This document shows, piece by piece, positions 1 through 13,350 of a stretch of 64,000 nt of DNA. The notes under the pieces are model-generated. The model did not search any database, had not been told where the DNA came from, and worked only from the letters and a program-made list of their open reading frames with translations. Position numbers and translations under genes: made by a program. The stretch lies in contig NC_067131.1 in NCBI RefSeq assembly GCF_021347895.1, forward strand, positions 5,484,653 through 5,548,652. Direction: 5' to 3'. The stretch comes from Acanthochromis polyacanthus. Taxonomy: Eukaryota; Chordata; Actinopteri; Pomacentridae. Within the stretch, counting starts at the first letter, position 1. Every line of letters begins with the position of its first letter.

Positions 1-2612
1 TTTAAAATTCACCCGTCAAACCGCTTTCAACACATTTTTCACACCTAATTTTAATTTGTTTGAATGGCAATATCTGAGGAAGGATTAAAGATAAAAACCT
101 GAAATCTTCTCATCATATTGTTGATTTATTACCTGTAATATTAGACCAGAAGATTAAACAACCTCTTTTTATGGCTGAGTTGAAATATGAACAAAAATGA
201 AACCATCATGAAAAGTTCCATGTTTGATCTCGAATTAAGAAATAAAACTTAATAATACAAAATTAAACATGTAGGACAGTTTAATATGAAATACTGGGTC
301 ACAACAATGGAAAAAAAAGCTTTTTTTTGTTTAATTTTCATGAACTGATTGAGCCGGTTGGAGCACAGAAACTAAAATATTAGTAGATCTGATCCAAGTA
401 GAATAAAGATCTGGAGCTTCAAAGATTCTGGTTATTGCAGATCATATTTATCAGCTCAGGTAGAGAATTTGCTAAACTTGTTCAAGTCTTAAATATTAAC
501 AGGAACATATTGTCCTTTTACATGAACCAAAGCTTTCATCCACATTAATGTATTTTATTTTACATTCATAATTTCCACCCTGATCTGGAGTTTTAGGAGC
601 TCTAAATCTGACGCTTAAAGACTTTTGGAAACGTCTACAGGTGTGACCAAACTCTAACAGAATGAAGACTCTACAAACTCTAGATGTTTTAATTGTCTAC
701 TTTTAAGCCTTTTTTAATCCATGTTGCCTTCATTCTACAGCTCAAGTGTTTTATTTCTTTTCCTCTCAGTCTTTTCTTTAATTTCCGTCCACGTTTCGTG
801 AACACGGCCTGCAGTTCACCAGAAAAACTCCCTGAATTTTCATCACCTGACTCTCCGTTCCAGCTGAGTCACTCATAACTTCTCGTTTGCACCAAAGACT
901 GCAGATTTTTTAGCTTTTTGCAGAATTTAGTTCAACCAAACGGGTTATTTTTGGTGGATTTTTAAATGAGACATGCAGAACAATCAGAGATGGTGAAGCA
1001 GAAACTGCCCTAAACATGGTCGGATTTAAATAACACAAGAACATGACTTCTAACTCTGCAGCTCCGTCTCACGTCTGGAATAAAGTTTTGGGCTGAAGTT
1101 GCTCCAGAAACAGCAGATCTGGGTTGAGTTTTGACATCTGAGCCGGCAGCTCTGCTAATGGAGGAAGGTTTCATCCATTACTGCCCACATGTTCCTAATG
1201 GACGTTTATCAGAGCTTTATGGTTCAAACATGATCTAATCTGCAGCAGCTTCTACTGTGAGATGCTCTCATGTGTTTCCTTATCGGGTTCAGCTCCATTT
1301 GCAGGACGGCGTGTCAGATACGTAGACGAGGGGTTGTAGAAGCGTTCTGTCCAAACAATACGAGCTGAGAGTTCAGGATTTACACGACTCTGAACAGATG
1401 ACGTTAATATTAAATATTCTGATCATCACACATCAGCTCCACATGACGGTTTTAAGAGCTCACTGTTTTTTTTTTAACAATCGGAGCAAGGCCACTAGAA
1501 AAACGAAAAGAAAGAAGGTGAAAATAAGGTCAAACACAACAGATAAATATAATAGACAGAGGATAAAGGGAGAAAAGTTCCACATTTAAGAAGCTGCGAA
1601 TGTTTATTTTTGCCTAAAAGCTGAAAATGACTTAATTCTCAAAAACCTGTCATTTTCTGTAGATTATTTTAATCAACTTCCTTTCATTCTCCAGCATCTA
1701 ATTATATTTATATTTATTTTATAGCATTCAATGCTGTCAAATAATCATATTTTAGCAGATTAAACACATTAAAACTGTGTAATTTTAAATAAATCTAAAC
1801 TGTTAGAACTGTTAAACAATATAACTGCAATTTAGCTTCACAGTCTTTGTGTTTTTATCATTTATGATGTGATTTTTTTTTCTGTTTTTCTATCATTTTT
1901 TTAAAAGAATGTCTTATAGCCTTGAGGAGTAACTTTGCATTTCATTGGACATGATGTAGGAGCCGCTGAGAAATGAAACTGTTGAATCTGGAGGTGTACA
2001 CAAACAACAGATTTCTGACAGTTCCCTCTATGACCAGACTTCACCTCCAACAGAGAGTGTTTTCTTCTCGCACCCTAATGTCTCTAATCGACCACAAACT
2101 CTCATCAGGACCAATCAGGAGGCGCCCCTCTTAGTGTGCTATCACCATGGCAACCGTCACATCCTTCCCGTTACGGTCTAAAACGGGAGCCAACGGTTTC
2201 CCGGGGAAACGACGGAAAAGGTCAGAGACTGAACTCTGAAGGAGGATTTCAGATTCCAGACTTTACCTGCTGATGGAAGGAAGAGACCAAAGGACGAGAG
2301 ACCATCAGAGACACTTACCTAAAGAGAGAGAGAGAGAGAGATAGCATCAGTCTGTCTGTCTGTAACTGTCTGTCTGAATTTTATTGGATGGATCTGTACC
2401 AAATAGTCTAAGTTTTGAAGTGAAATGAGAAATATTTATATACAAAAAAAAGATTTTCAAAAATAAAAACCTGAAAATAGACGTGTGCATGAATTTACTC
2501 TCTTTGTTCTGAAGCCTCTAAAAAGCTCAGATTCAACGATTACCTTCAGAAGTCACATAATTAGTGGAATAAAGTTCACCTGCAGTCTAAGAGTCACACG
2601 ATATGTCAGGTA
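1..2612. other. Noncoding, mostly unassigned
   Basis: AT-rich DNA with no supported exon. It contains a short (GA)n run at 2323-2341 and a GC-richer patch at 2100-2230 with an RFX/X-box-like site (2141-2154) and a CCAAT motif (ccaatcagg). Confidence 0.6.
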
Positions 2613-3090
2613 TACAGGAGGTCCTGGACTTACATCAGAGTTTCGTTCTTACAATTTGATATAAGTTGATTTTTGCCATAAGTTGGAGAAAATGTAAACA
2701 AAGCCGTTACCTGCATCACGATATCGATCAGTTCCTCATAAAAGTCATGAATACCAACGACTTTCATGCACGTATGAATCATTCTACAAGAAGATAACAG
2801 AATATGTTGCACTGTTTTAATTAAATCTAATTCACTTCCATGGAGACGGATTTCCTTTTCTTCCAAGCATCAGAAGAGTCTCACTTACGTTTAGGAGTCC
2901 TAAAAAAAGTTAGTAAATGTCGCACAATCCAAGGTGGAGTACAACCAGAGAATGTAAACAAAGCCGTCTTATAGCGCCACGTGATGACGTATTCATCCGC
3001 TCCACTCATTAACTAGTTCCACACAACCAGTTCTGACGTAACGATGAAACGCTGTAAGTCGAGGACGTCGTAAACTGAGGACTTCCTGTA
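2613..3090. mobile_element. MITE with TACAGG ends, copy 1
   Basis: A 478-bp element bounded by imperfect inverted ends of about 20 bp (TACAGGAGGTCCTGGACTTA on the left; the complement of the right end reads TACAGGAAGTCCTCAGTTTA). The interior matches a second copy at 49787-50165 over motifs such as gacgtattcatccgct and aactagttcc. It has no transposase, so it is non-autonomous. Confidence 0.72.
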
Positions 3091-3305
3091 GACGCGATTG
3101 TGCTACAGACGACTGACTTTAGGGGGTGAATAGTTCATTGATGTTTTCTGTTATTTTGTCCTATTTTTGTTTGTTTCAGAATTTTAAAAAAATCACATTT
3201 TCAAAGTTGTAGTCGTGTTCTTTAAATGAAACCATGCAAACCCTCAAACAATCCGTTTAATTCCAGGTTGGGATTCAACTAAACATGTAAAATATCTGAG
3301 GGGAG

Positions 3306-3375
3306 TATCTGTCTGTCTCTATTTGTCTGTCTTTCTGTCTGTCTCTAACTGTCTGTCTGTATGTCTGTCTTGTCG
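3306..3375. repeat. (TGTC)n-like microsatellite
   Basis: An imperfect run of TGTC/TGTCTG units. The open frames across it are a by-product of the repeat. Confidence 0.8.
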
Positions 3376-3648
3376 GGGGTCAACCTCGGTCTCCTGCCGG
3401 CGCTCTGCCAGCTGTCGCCTTGGCAACCGGATACACGAGCCACAAATAGCACCGTATCCCTCCGCCGTCGTATCAAACCGCATCACAAACCCTCACGGCT
3501 CCACGTCCCTCCGCAGCAGCAGATAGATCCCATTAAAGAGCTGTGAGTCACCGTGCTTCTCTACTGAGTTATATGCAATAAAAATACCCAAAACTACTAA
3601 AACCTGGAACATAAAACACAAAGACAGCAGAATTCAGAATGTTTTAGA

Positions 3649-4013
3649 GGTATCAGGTATCCACAGAAAAAAGGAATATTAAATGACTCAGAATGGACCG
3701 TAGGGTAAACAATAAATCTGTAGTGAGACATTCCTAGATAGAACTAGAAGTGGTCCATGGAAGGACAACCAATGAACTGGAGACAAGATCTTGTGCTGAA
3801 CAAACTCCTAAAGCCTTCATACTATTTGGATCCTGCATTGAAGCACATGTTCCTTTGACACCTAAACACTGGTTAGACTGCACAGATCGTCTCACGGCAG
3901 CAGTATTCTCTAATTAAACATGATTCAGGAACAGTGGAAGAAACTAGAGTTCAAGGTGTTGACTCGTCCTCCAGTGTCCCAAATCTCAGTCTGATCAAAC
4001 ATCTCTGGGATGT
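3649..4013 (+). repeat. Tc1-like transposon relic, copy 1 of a local duplication
   Basis: This 365-bp segment is similar over its whole length to 4260-4631 (shared landmarks: ggatcctgcatt, cagatcgtctcacggcag, gtggaagaaactagagttca). Copy 2 continues into sequence typical of a widespread fish DNA-transposon 3' end. Coding capacity is lost. Confidence 0.65.
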
Positions 4014-4068
4014 AAAAATACCACCTTAATTCATCAAAACCTGATTTTACACATTAGCACTGGCTGGA

Positions 4069-4259
4069 GGTCATTAAGTACCACAGAAGTCTTTGTCATG
4101 GTGCCCCTTTATGAGTTAAAGCCTCACAATGCTTTCTGTTTACCAACATGGAACTGAGAACCACAGTAGTAAACAGTAAGAGGCTCCACCTGGTGGTGCA
4201 ATGAGGTAGTACAGCTAATCTATAAAACATTTCCTGATGCGTGTATTGGCTCAGAAAAC
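4069..4259 (+). repeat. Dispersed repeat family 'GTCATTAAG', copy A
   Basis: It begins ggaggtcattaag, contains cacagaagtctttgtcatgg and ggctccacctggtggtgcaa, and recurs at 26352, 26822 and 63396. It sits between the two copies of the transposon relic; the 63396 copy also carries the sequence that follows here, so the two may belong to one element. Confidence 0.65.
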
Positions 4260-4824
4260 GGTATCAGATATCGGCAGAAAGAAATTAAATATTAACTGAC
4301 TCTGAATGGTGTGTAGAAGAAAAAATAAATCTGTAGTGAGACATTTCTAGTTAGCACTAACCAGAAGTGGTCCATGAAAAGACAACCAGCGGAGACAAGA
4401 TCTTGTCCTGCTGTAGCACCAACTCCTAAAACCCTTAATACTTTTTGGATCCTGCATTAAAGAGGATGTTACTGTGACACCTAAACACTGTTCAGACCAC
4501 ACAGATCGTCTCACGGCAGCAGTATTCCTGATCAAACATTTCTCAGGAACGGTGGAAGAAACTAGAGTTCAGGATGTTGACTCGTCCTCCAGCGTCCCAC
4601 ATCTCAGTCTGATCAAACGTCTCTGGGATGTTCTGGAAAAACAACTCTGATCCATGGAGGCTCCACCTCACAGCTGACAGGACTTAAAGGATCTGCTGCT
4701 CAAGTCTCAGAGCCTGAAATCACAAGACGCCTTCAGGACCTGGACCGGTTCGAACTGTTTTAGAGGACCCAGGGAGACTAAAATAATATCAGACAGCTGG
4801 TTTAATGTTGAGGCTGATCAGTGG
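4260..4824 (+). mobile_element. Tc1-like transposon relic, copy 2 with 3' end
   Basis: Degenerate transposase-coding sequence (ctcagtctgatcaaacgtct, then catggaggctccacctcaca) leads to a terminal stretch (cagctggtttaatgttgagg) that I recognise as the 3' end of a common teleost DNA transposon. Many substitutions and stops show it is inactive. Confidence 0.6.
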
Positions 4825-5142
4825 ATATGTACAGATTAACCTTATTTACCCTGAAGGCTTGAAAAATAGTAAATAATGTTAGATTTTATAGTTCTTCCTG
4901 TTTTGTTGAATTACAGATCAAATTTAACAAAATCAGAAAAAAATATTCATTTAAAAGATGTTAAGAAGGAACAAAAAAAGAGATCAAAGTACACAATGTC
5001 TACATTTAAAAAAAAATCTATTTTACAAGAAATAATTAGGTCTTTTACAACTGGTCAATAAAACTGCAAATATAAAAGTAAAACCATAAATTTAGCGTCC
5101 CAGAATGTAAGTGAACAAATTACCAAATTTGTAAACGTACTG

Positions 5143-5187
<45 letters not shown>

Positions 5188-7869
5188 CTTCTAGAAATTT
5201 ACAGTTTTTTGTCAGTTTTTCACGTAAATGAATACTTGTCTTTTTTGTAATTTCCTTAAGTATTTACCAAATAGGAAAAGTTTTGATCTGCTTTTTAAAT
5301 CAATCAACCTCTCTATGTAATATTTTATTATAGTCACACATTGTAAAAAAAAAAATAATTACCATGTGTAAAAAATAAAAATTTCTGGCATGGACATTAT
5401 GTACATTTTATATATCTACGGTTTTGCATGCCAATTTTAGATTTTTTTTTGTTTTTTGTAATTTCTTTAGCTATTAAGTTTGTTTTTTAAAATGACTACT
5501 TTTTCTGAATACTTAAAGTTAAAAATTGCTAAAAATGTAATGTTTTTTACAGGATCATTTATTTCTCCTTCTGTATGCCATCATTTTCTACCCTTCCTAT
5601 TTTACTTTATATATTCCATTTTCCTCCTCCATCCTCTTCTCCTCCATCCTCCCTCTCCCCGGCGACCACATGCCTCCTCTTGATGCGTTGCCATGACAGC
5701 GTGCCAAGGTGTTATCACCAGGGTCGTGGCCGTACTGAGCATGCCCAGCAGCATGAGGTCAGGAAACCCGTCCTGGAGGAGGCTTCTCCTGTCAGGTTAA
5801 AGTGTTTTCTTTGTATGTGGACACGTTCAGTCATAGATGCGGATTAAGACGAGCTTTCAGTAATGGAAAGTTCACGTCTAATTAACCTCCGTGACGTCAG
5901 GGAGGGTTTTCATTCCACGTGGATCAGCTTCAGACGAGAGGACTCCATCCTATATATCAGAATCTCTCTGATGACTGTAACATAATATTTAAATCCAGAG
6001 TCATTTCAGATCCTTAAGGACGTTTATTTGATGAGGGAAGAGCCTGAAAAGTATTAAATGTCATCTTGTAACTGGGCTAAAAACAGAAAACTCATCCAGT
6101 GAAACCTGGAACCAGATTTAATGATGCTACAGTTGGAAAACATAACATAAAAATGATTTTATTTTCTTCCATGATTACTTAATAACTAGATCTTGAGCTG
6201 AGATGATTGTCATTACTGATTATTTATTTCTACATAAACACTGTCAGAACCACCTGTGTGACTCCACAGACCTACACTGTGTTAAATTAAAGTAAACATC
6301 TCATGACATAAAAGAAAAAATACAAAAAGCCTAAGATTATAAATAATGCCCACATTGAAAATCTGTACTTCAAGTAATTTGCGCTTTTAGAATTTTTTTA
6401 GAATTTCAGAATTTTTCTGTACTTAAATCTATAAATAATGTAACTTTCAGGATTCTTACTTGTTATTGTAACTAACAGGATTGTTTTTCACAGTGCACTG
6501 TAAAAACACTTTAGACACTTTCTGGCTGTAATTTAATATTTTTACGGATTTTTCTTTCTGTTTTAGAGTCATAATTGTAAAATAAAATAGGGATTAGTAT
6601 ATTTTATTGTTGTGTAAATTTCCCCGCTGTGGGATCAATAAAGGCTTAATCTATTAATCTTGTTATTATGTATAGTTTTATACAGTACAGTAATACTTTT
6701 CTCTGTATTTTTTAGTAATGGATATTATCTGTAATTTAATTAAACTGAGAATGTCTGTAAAATGATAAATTGCTTTTGACAAATGTACATTTAATGTTTT
6801 TACAGTGTAATACTACTTATTATGGGTTTTCCTGAATATACAGTCAGCAGAAATACTGCATTTGTCCCTGTGTGTGTTTGAACGGTGTAATGAAACCTGT
6901 ATTTGTGCACGTGAGCCGTTTTTGTGCTCATCTTACGCTGAATGTCGGGTTGGACTAACAGAGACCAACAGACGGTTGTTTGATGATGTTCTGTTTGTAA
7001 AGAGCAGCAGCAGATCATGTTCCTGTGTTTGATGATGATGATGAAGAACAGAACTGATGCTCTAAACACAGACGGCGATGACGTCGGTCTGAGTGTGACC
7101 GAGGATCAATCTGAGTGTTTCCAGCCAGAACTGACTGTTCTGGTCCAGAAACCGTTCAGCCTTCATCCCTCCCAACATCATCATCCCTCCAATCGTTCTA
7201 TCGGTTATCATCGACGCTCCTCCATCTGTCTTCCTCGTGTGAATCAGTTAACCCGACACATGCTGTGAGAGTGGAACTGGAATGCACATATTAATTTAGC
7301 GGCTCCATGGAAACGCTACACAGACTGTTTACGTCACCCAAAGCATGATGGGAAGCAAAAACACAGAGTTCACACTCACAAAGAAGAACAACAAGATGAT
7401 TGAATAAATAGCTGGAAAGGCACTCACAGCGCAGTCCTCCTCCAATGCTGCTCATTCCCCCATATGGCATAAATGCAGCATTTGTTTATTAGTTATTAAT
7501 GATAAGAAATCACGGCACTGTAGAATGTGTCCATTTAATATAAACTAAATGACCTGGCGCTGAGCACAGGCGTGTGTTTTTCATGTGTACGTCATGTACG
7601 GATACCGGATCACATGTAGCAGGCGGCAGGAACTGATGGGACTCAGAAACACCCCCACAATTTAATCAGTTGTTCCTTGGATCATTTCTGATGGATAAGT
7701 CCCGATAAAGTCCTCAGCGGTGGATTTGTAGTAGGATCACAATCATGTGATCATCAACAGGCAGCTGACGTAGTGTTCACTTGTTGTCATGGTTACAGTG
7801 ACGCTGTGTCGCTATCTCACAATGATACAGAAATCTTTAACAAATCTATGGATCCAGACTATAAGCTGC
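4825..7869. other. Noncoding; (TA)n run and a small inverted-repeat element
   Basis: AT-rich, with a (TA)n tract at 5146-5184. A GC-richer patch at 5640-5800 is unassigned. Segment 6496-6807 is bounded by a perfect 12-bp inverted repeat (cactgtaaaaac / gtttttacagtg) and may be a small hAT-type MITE. Confidence 0.5.
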
Positions 7870-8020
7870 ATCACTGCCAAAATCTCATCACTTGGTCTTT
7901 GTGTCATTTCTGACCTTCACTGAAAATTTCATCCAAATCCGTTAGTCTGTTTATGAGTAATGTTGCTAACAGACCAACGCCGATTGTCACATAAAAATAC
8001 ACTTTTTGGTTAACGGACGG
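7870..8020 (+). repeat. Old teleost dispersed repeat fragment
   Basis: The motif series cttcactgaaaatttcatcc, gagtaatgttgctaacagac and cgccgattgtcacat resembles a fish repeat that usually reads 'fail-to-meet ... cataactttttgagt ... gccgatcacat'. Identification is from memory of that pattern only. Confidence 0.4.
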
Positions 8021-8305
8021 AACACCACAACACATTGGTGGGCTTGAAAGGCACAAAATGACCAGAATGATACCATTCATCAGAACTGATCAAAGTCAGA
8101 AATTGTAAAAACGATTGTCTTTGAACTAAAATCATCTGTGACATGCCAAACACTAGGAACTAAATTAAATCCAAGCTTAAAATCGTCTTCCAAATCACCT
8201 TATTCTATGTCTCATTTGAAGATTCTCCAAAAATAAGCATCTTTGCAGTGTCCATACAAGCAGCTTTGTGCTAAGCTAAGCTAAGCTAGCCAGCAGCTTG
8301 CTTTG

Positions 8306-8551
8306 AGGCCAAAGGTACATCTGGTAAATACCGACCGAAACGGGGTAAATACTTACACAATCTCTTATTTCGAGTTATATATATTTATTTAATTGATATT
8401 AATTTGCAGAAATCTGATCTGACTTTGACATGCAAGAGTCTTTATTTAAATTCTTGTCAAAGTCAAGTTAATTTGACCTTGATTCAATGTTGAAAAGCAA
8501 TAAAAGGGGAAAACTTACAAAAGGGGTGAATATTTTATGTAGATGTTGTAT
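8306..8551 (+). mobile_element. 3' end of a Tc1-like transposon
   Basis: The sequence runs from gccaaaggtacatctggtaa through a diverged 3' UTR to ggggtgaatattttatgtag, which fits the 3' terminal region of a Tc1-like family whose 5' part is seen at 12343-13350. No transposase is left in this fragment. Confidence 0.65.
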
Positions 8552-11500
8552 AGCTGATATTTACAGAACATATTGTCTAAAAAACTATTCTAATTTCCAT
8601 GAACCAATTTTGTTTTGTCTTATTCGCTAAAAGATAACTTTTCCTAGGAGAACCTGAAAACACCTTCAAACAGCAAAGCCAAGCGAACACATGTAATCCT
8701 ATACAAAAACTTTAATCCTAAATTCCTCCGGTGTTCTCTCTGGAAGTAAAAACAAGCAGGAATCAGCTTCTTAGCAACCTTACATCCAACAGAAAGAGGC
8801 GGTGGATGGATGAGCAGCTGAAAGTGAATAAATAAACATGACTGGAAGGAGAAGAGTCACTGAGAGGGAAGAAACAGAGAGAGACGGTGACGGTAAGACT
8901 GGACGGAGCCCAGTGACAGATATTACAGGAAGAGATGGATGTTTTCCCCTAAAACCATTACATCACCCTCTTCACTGTGCTGTTGCCGTGGCTACAGAGT
9001 CACATTAGGCTAATCATACAAACGTCTGACACCTTCATGTTGCCCTGATGCGAGATCCGTCCCCTAAACTCCAGTGTTTGTCCATTTAAAGGTGCTCTAC
9101 TTTCTGAATACAAGGATTTACTGTATATTGTAGCCCTAAATGCAGTATGACACAGTTCAGACAGAGGATTTATTTACACCTGAGTTGGTTTCCAGAAGCT
9201 CTGCTGCTTCATTACAGGAATATGGTTTGGTCAGAGGCCAGCGAGGTAATAATGTACAGACTGTTCACCAGGTTCTGTAAACAGGTCGCCGTCCAGTTTC
9301 CATCAAATCAGCAGGGAGAGTCACGAATCTCACAAAGAAAGAGTCTGTTTTAATCAATTACATCCCCATCTATGCACTGGAAAAGGGGTAATGTTTTCAT
9401 ACTTTGACGACCACGTCTTGCTGTAACTTTTAGAGATGATAGATATTGATGACTCACAGTCATGTGAATGACTTCTCACGTTTTGATCACACAGAACACA
9501 AAAACAAAGCCGACAGGACCAGTCTTATAACTTCCCCCCTACAGGCCTGTCAGATGGACTCAACAAACCCTTCACCAACACCACAGCTCATGTCCAAATG
9601 TGTTTATTTCAAATTAGAGCCAATGATTGTTTTCACTGTCAGTGAATCTGTAGACTATGTTCTGCATTAACAGATCTGATGTTTGGTCCATAAAATAACA
9701 CAAAATGGTGAAAAACGTTCATCAGAGTTGTCTTGTTTTATTTACAACCTAATCTTAATCAGTTTACTGTCACAGAGGAGGAAAGAAACCAGAAAATACC
9801 ACATTTAAGAAGCTGAAATTGTAGAATTTAGATTTTTCTTATTTAAAAAAAAATCACTTGAACCAATTAATCAATTGGTAAACTAGTTGGCAAATAAAGC
9901 AAAAGTGGACAACTAATTGATTAATATTGCAGATTGATTTTTGTTTGGGATTTTGTTTCAAACTTAGTTATATGAAGGTGGATATTGTTTTTGCTCATTT
10001 AAAATGGCCTTGTTTAGGCTTGTTTGGTTGGAGATATTTATTTATTGATCAGTTTCAGGTGTATATTTCAACACAACCTAGCTTTTGACTGTTTTGCTAA
10101 TAGAGCTATCTTAATTTACAGCTAATTTCCAGGCGACTAAACAGTCAATTAGCATAGCTGTGTTTGAAAGGTTAGCTAGCAGATGCTGTTCAAAGTTGTA
10201 ATAAACATTAAATTTTACACAACATGCCCAATTTTCCTGTCAAAATATTAGAATACTTAATTTGTTGTCAGTGCAGCTGGGACTTATTTTGCAAACAGTG
10301 CTAGGCTAAGGCTATCACTAAGAGGTTAGCTGTGGCTGTTAGCATGTGGCTAACACTATCTGGCGCAATATGACGTCTTTCTAAAATCAGATTCATTTTA
10401 ACAGTCTGTTCTAATTGATGAATAGTTTCTGTATCAGAAATGTAACCTGCAAAAACTGAACAAGAGACTCAACCATCAACACAAATCAGGACATTAGCTG
10501 CTTTTACAGTGGCTAAGGCTAGAAGCTAGCATCTAAGTTAGCAGTCAGCCACAGAAGAAGAGTCTGTAAAACAATAAAATGCTTCTATATCTGGACTTCA
10601 GTGGATAATAAAAGTGATAGAAATAAGAAAGATTAAGAAAACAGAGAAGAACCACAGACGTAACTGCAGGAGACAAACTGTTATTGATCTCAATCAAACA
10701 ATCGATCAGTAAACAGGAGAGCATCCTAATGTCATCACTCCTATTTCTATTGTACATCATCAGTTACAGTAAACATTATTAATATGGTGACCTAGAATGA
10801 AATATAAATGAAAGGTTCTCTGCCTTTGGCTCTTCATATACAACATCTAATCTATATCAGTTCCAAATATTGGTAATCTGTCTTTCTCAGTTACCAATAT
10901 TCGGCATCAGTGTTCGTCCTGGAAAAACTGTATCGATTGATCCCTACAGCCAACTGCTACTGGCAGTAAACCAATAGCGAAATGCACCAGTGACAGGCAC
11001 GTAATCAATATTAATAAGATAATTATTTGATGGAATGTTAGATAGTTTCACTTAAATGCATGAATTCCATGCAAAACCACCATGAAAGCACAAAATAAAA
11101 AGGCAAGGCTGCACAAACAAACCTAAACAGTGCCTCTACATGTCTAAGAAAAACAACTTTTTAGCTTTTACTGCTTTTGTGTTAAAGTCAAAAGTATCGC
11201 AGGTTTACCTCAATATAAAGGCAACACTGGTTAAATTGGAATTAAAGCTATTTTCATCCTGATCTTTATTCAAAATAGGTAATTAATCAATTATTGTCAA
11301 TATCTGTAAGCTGACGTTTTCACCTGTAAATCCATGTTATTATAGTGAACAGTTTCAACTGTTAGTCATACTTTTAAGTAGCCATTTTTCCACCATTACT
11401 CATCCATTTGAATCATTCATGTCCTCCTCCTGGCCGTCTATTAATACCTTTACCTTTCACTGACATAATATACACAGGTCCACTAATTTAAAAGCACACA

Positions 11501-12342
11501 GATTTGTGGAAAAGCCAACAAAAGGCACACACAGACATGCGGTCAATCACAGCAGCCTTAAACAAATAACAAATATCACTACAACAATGAATCAGGTGAC
11601 AGACTGTCTGGGACCGACTGATTTCCTTTGTGTCCTCGTCCACAGTTTGGCTTTTAAAAACCTTTCTGCCAAACACACTGGAATTACTTCAACCTTTGGA
11701 GGCACATTTAGTGAATAATTTATAGATAAAAACCGTCATGCTCTGTGTGGCAGAAATATCTTTTATTCTGCTTCCTCATTATAATGCCACAACCCCTGAG
11801 ATTTATATAGCGGCTGCTAACTTAGGGCTCCATTTAGTCCAGTTCAGAGGAAGTGAATGTGAGTAGAGATGCTGTGTTGTAGGAACCGGACAGTGATCTA
11901 TAGCTGACACTCGGCCAACGATTCTGCAAACCCTGGCTGCTTCTGAGACTCGCCACTGCTTAGTCAGTCGCTCCTGCATTAAGCTAATTCACCAGCTATA
12001 CGGTGTTTGTGCACATTTTACATTTCTCTACAGTCTTGGACAGAAAGTAATACTAGAGGAAGCATCCTCTCAGCAATAACCGTGTTCACCGCAGGGATTT
12101 ATTACATTTATACCTGCTGCAGTGGCTCTGCGCGTCAAATAAAGATCAAAATTGAAGCTGCGTGTTTGGTTTTAATATGCTGGTAAGAGTCCTGGGAATA
12201 AGCTGTGAAAATAACTACAAGCTCAGTATGTTAACCACAGCACACAAACGTACTCAGACGAGAAATTTACATCGTAAGCTGATATAACTTAACCCCTTCT
12301 GGTCACAACTGAAACACCCAAATACCTACGAGTAAATAAACA
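8552..12342. other. Noncoding, unassigned
   Basis: No exon is supported. Stretch 10120-10540 is enriched in TTAGC/GCTAAC words, a pattern also seen at 23390-23425 and 24474-24500, and may be an old repeat. Otherwise nothing is recognised. Confidence 0.5.
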
Positions 12343-13350
12343 GTACGTATACAGCATTTAAAGAAAGTATTAAGCCTCATGGAAGATTTTCTCTTTTACT
12401 GCTTTTCAACATTGAATCGTGGTCAATCTACAAAAAAGATTCTGAAGTGGAAACAGATTTCTACAAAGTAATGCCAATTACTTTGCAAAATGTAAAATGT
12501 AAAATAAATGAAATAAATCCTCTGAGGTTGGTGAATGTGTCTCAGTGATTGTAGGATAAAGGCTCCTAGATCTGGAAGGTCCAGTCTCTGACAGATCAGT
12601 ACTCCTGGATAGGATAGGAACTACAGAACTACTGACTAAAGAACCATGAAACTCTGGGAAAAGACTATAATACGGCAAACGTCAGGCGATGAATATAAGA
12701 AAATGTAGAGAAAATAAAAATATGGTACATGCATAAATTTGTCTAGAGCAGGACATCCTCAAAAAGGGAGTGACCGAGCAATAAAGACACTCGTGATGGA
12801 CCAGCTATGACTCTTCTGAAGGAGTTCCAAGCTTTAGCAGCTGAGATGGGAGAGATTATTCATACAACAACTGCTGTCTGTTCTTCACCAGTCAAAGCTT
12901 CATGTAGACAAAGAGAAAGACATTGCTGAGAAAAAAAATTAGTCTGGACTGGAGTTCAAAAGAAGTAATGTGGGGAGTCTGAAAACACCTGGAAGAAGGT
13001 TCTCTGGTCTGATGAGATCAAAATTGAGCTTTTTTGTCCATCAGACTAGAAGCTATGTTTGACGCACACCTAACTCTGCACATCATCACAAACACATCAT
13101 CCCCACACCATCATAACGTAAAGCATGGTGGTGGTAGCATCATTACGTGAAGCACAGTGGCGGTAGCATCATGATGTTCCTCAGTACCAGGTCTTTGAAG
13201 GCTTCCAAATGTAGAGGCTGAATGAATGCAGCAAAGTCTAGAGAAATCCTGGAGGACAACCTGATGCAGCCTGAAGACATCTGAGAAGATTTGTTTTGAG
13301 CTGAAGCTCCACAGAAACAAGCCCTTTATTGGAACCCTACCCTCTCCAGC
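12343..13350 (+). mobile_element. Decayed Tc1-like transposon (5' end and N-terminal two thirds of transposase)
   Basis: The left end (from about 12343) resembles a Tc1-like inverted repeat. Conserved nucleotide blocks follow in the correct order: agtgattgtaggataaaggc, gagcaggacatcctcaaaaa, cagctgagatgggagagatt, gttcttcaccagtcaaagct, gaagaaggttctctggtctg and aagcatggtggtggtagcat (VKHGGGSI, before the second catalytic Asp region). Frameshifts and deletions are common; the last third of the gene and the right end are missing. The VKHGGGSI segment is present twice at 13118-13168. Inactive. Confidence 0.78.
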
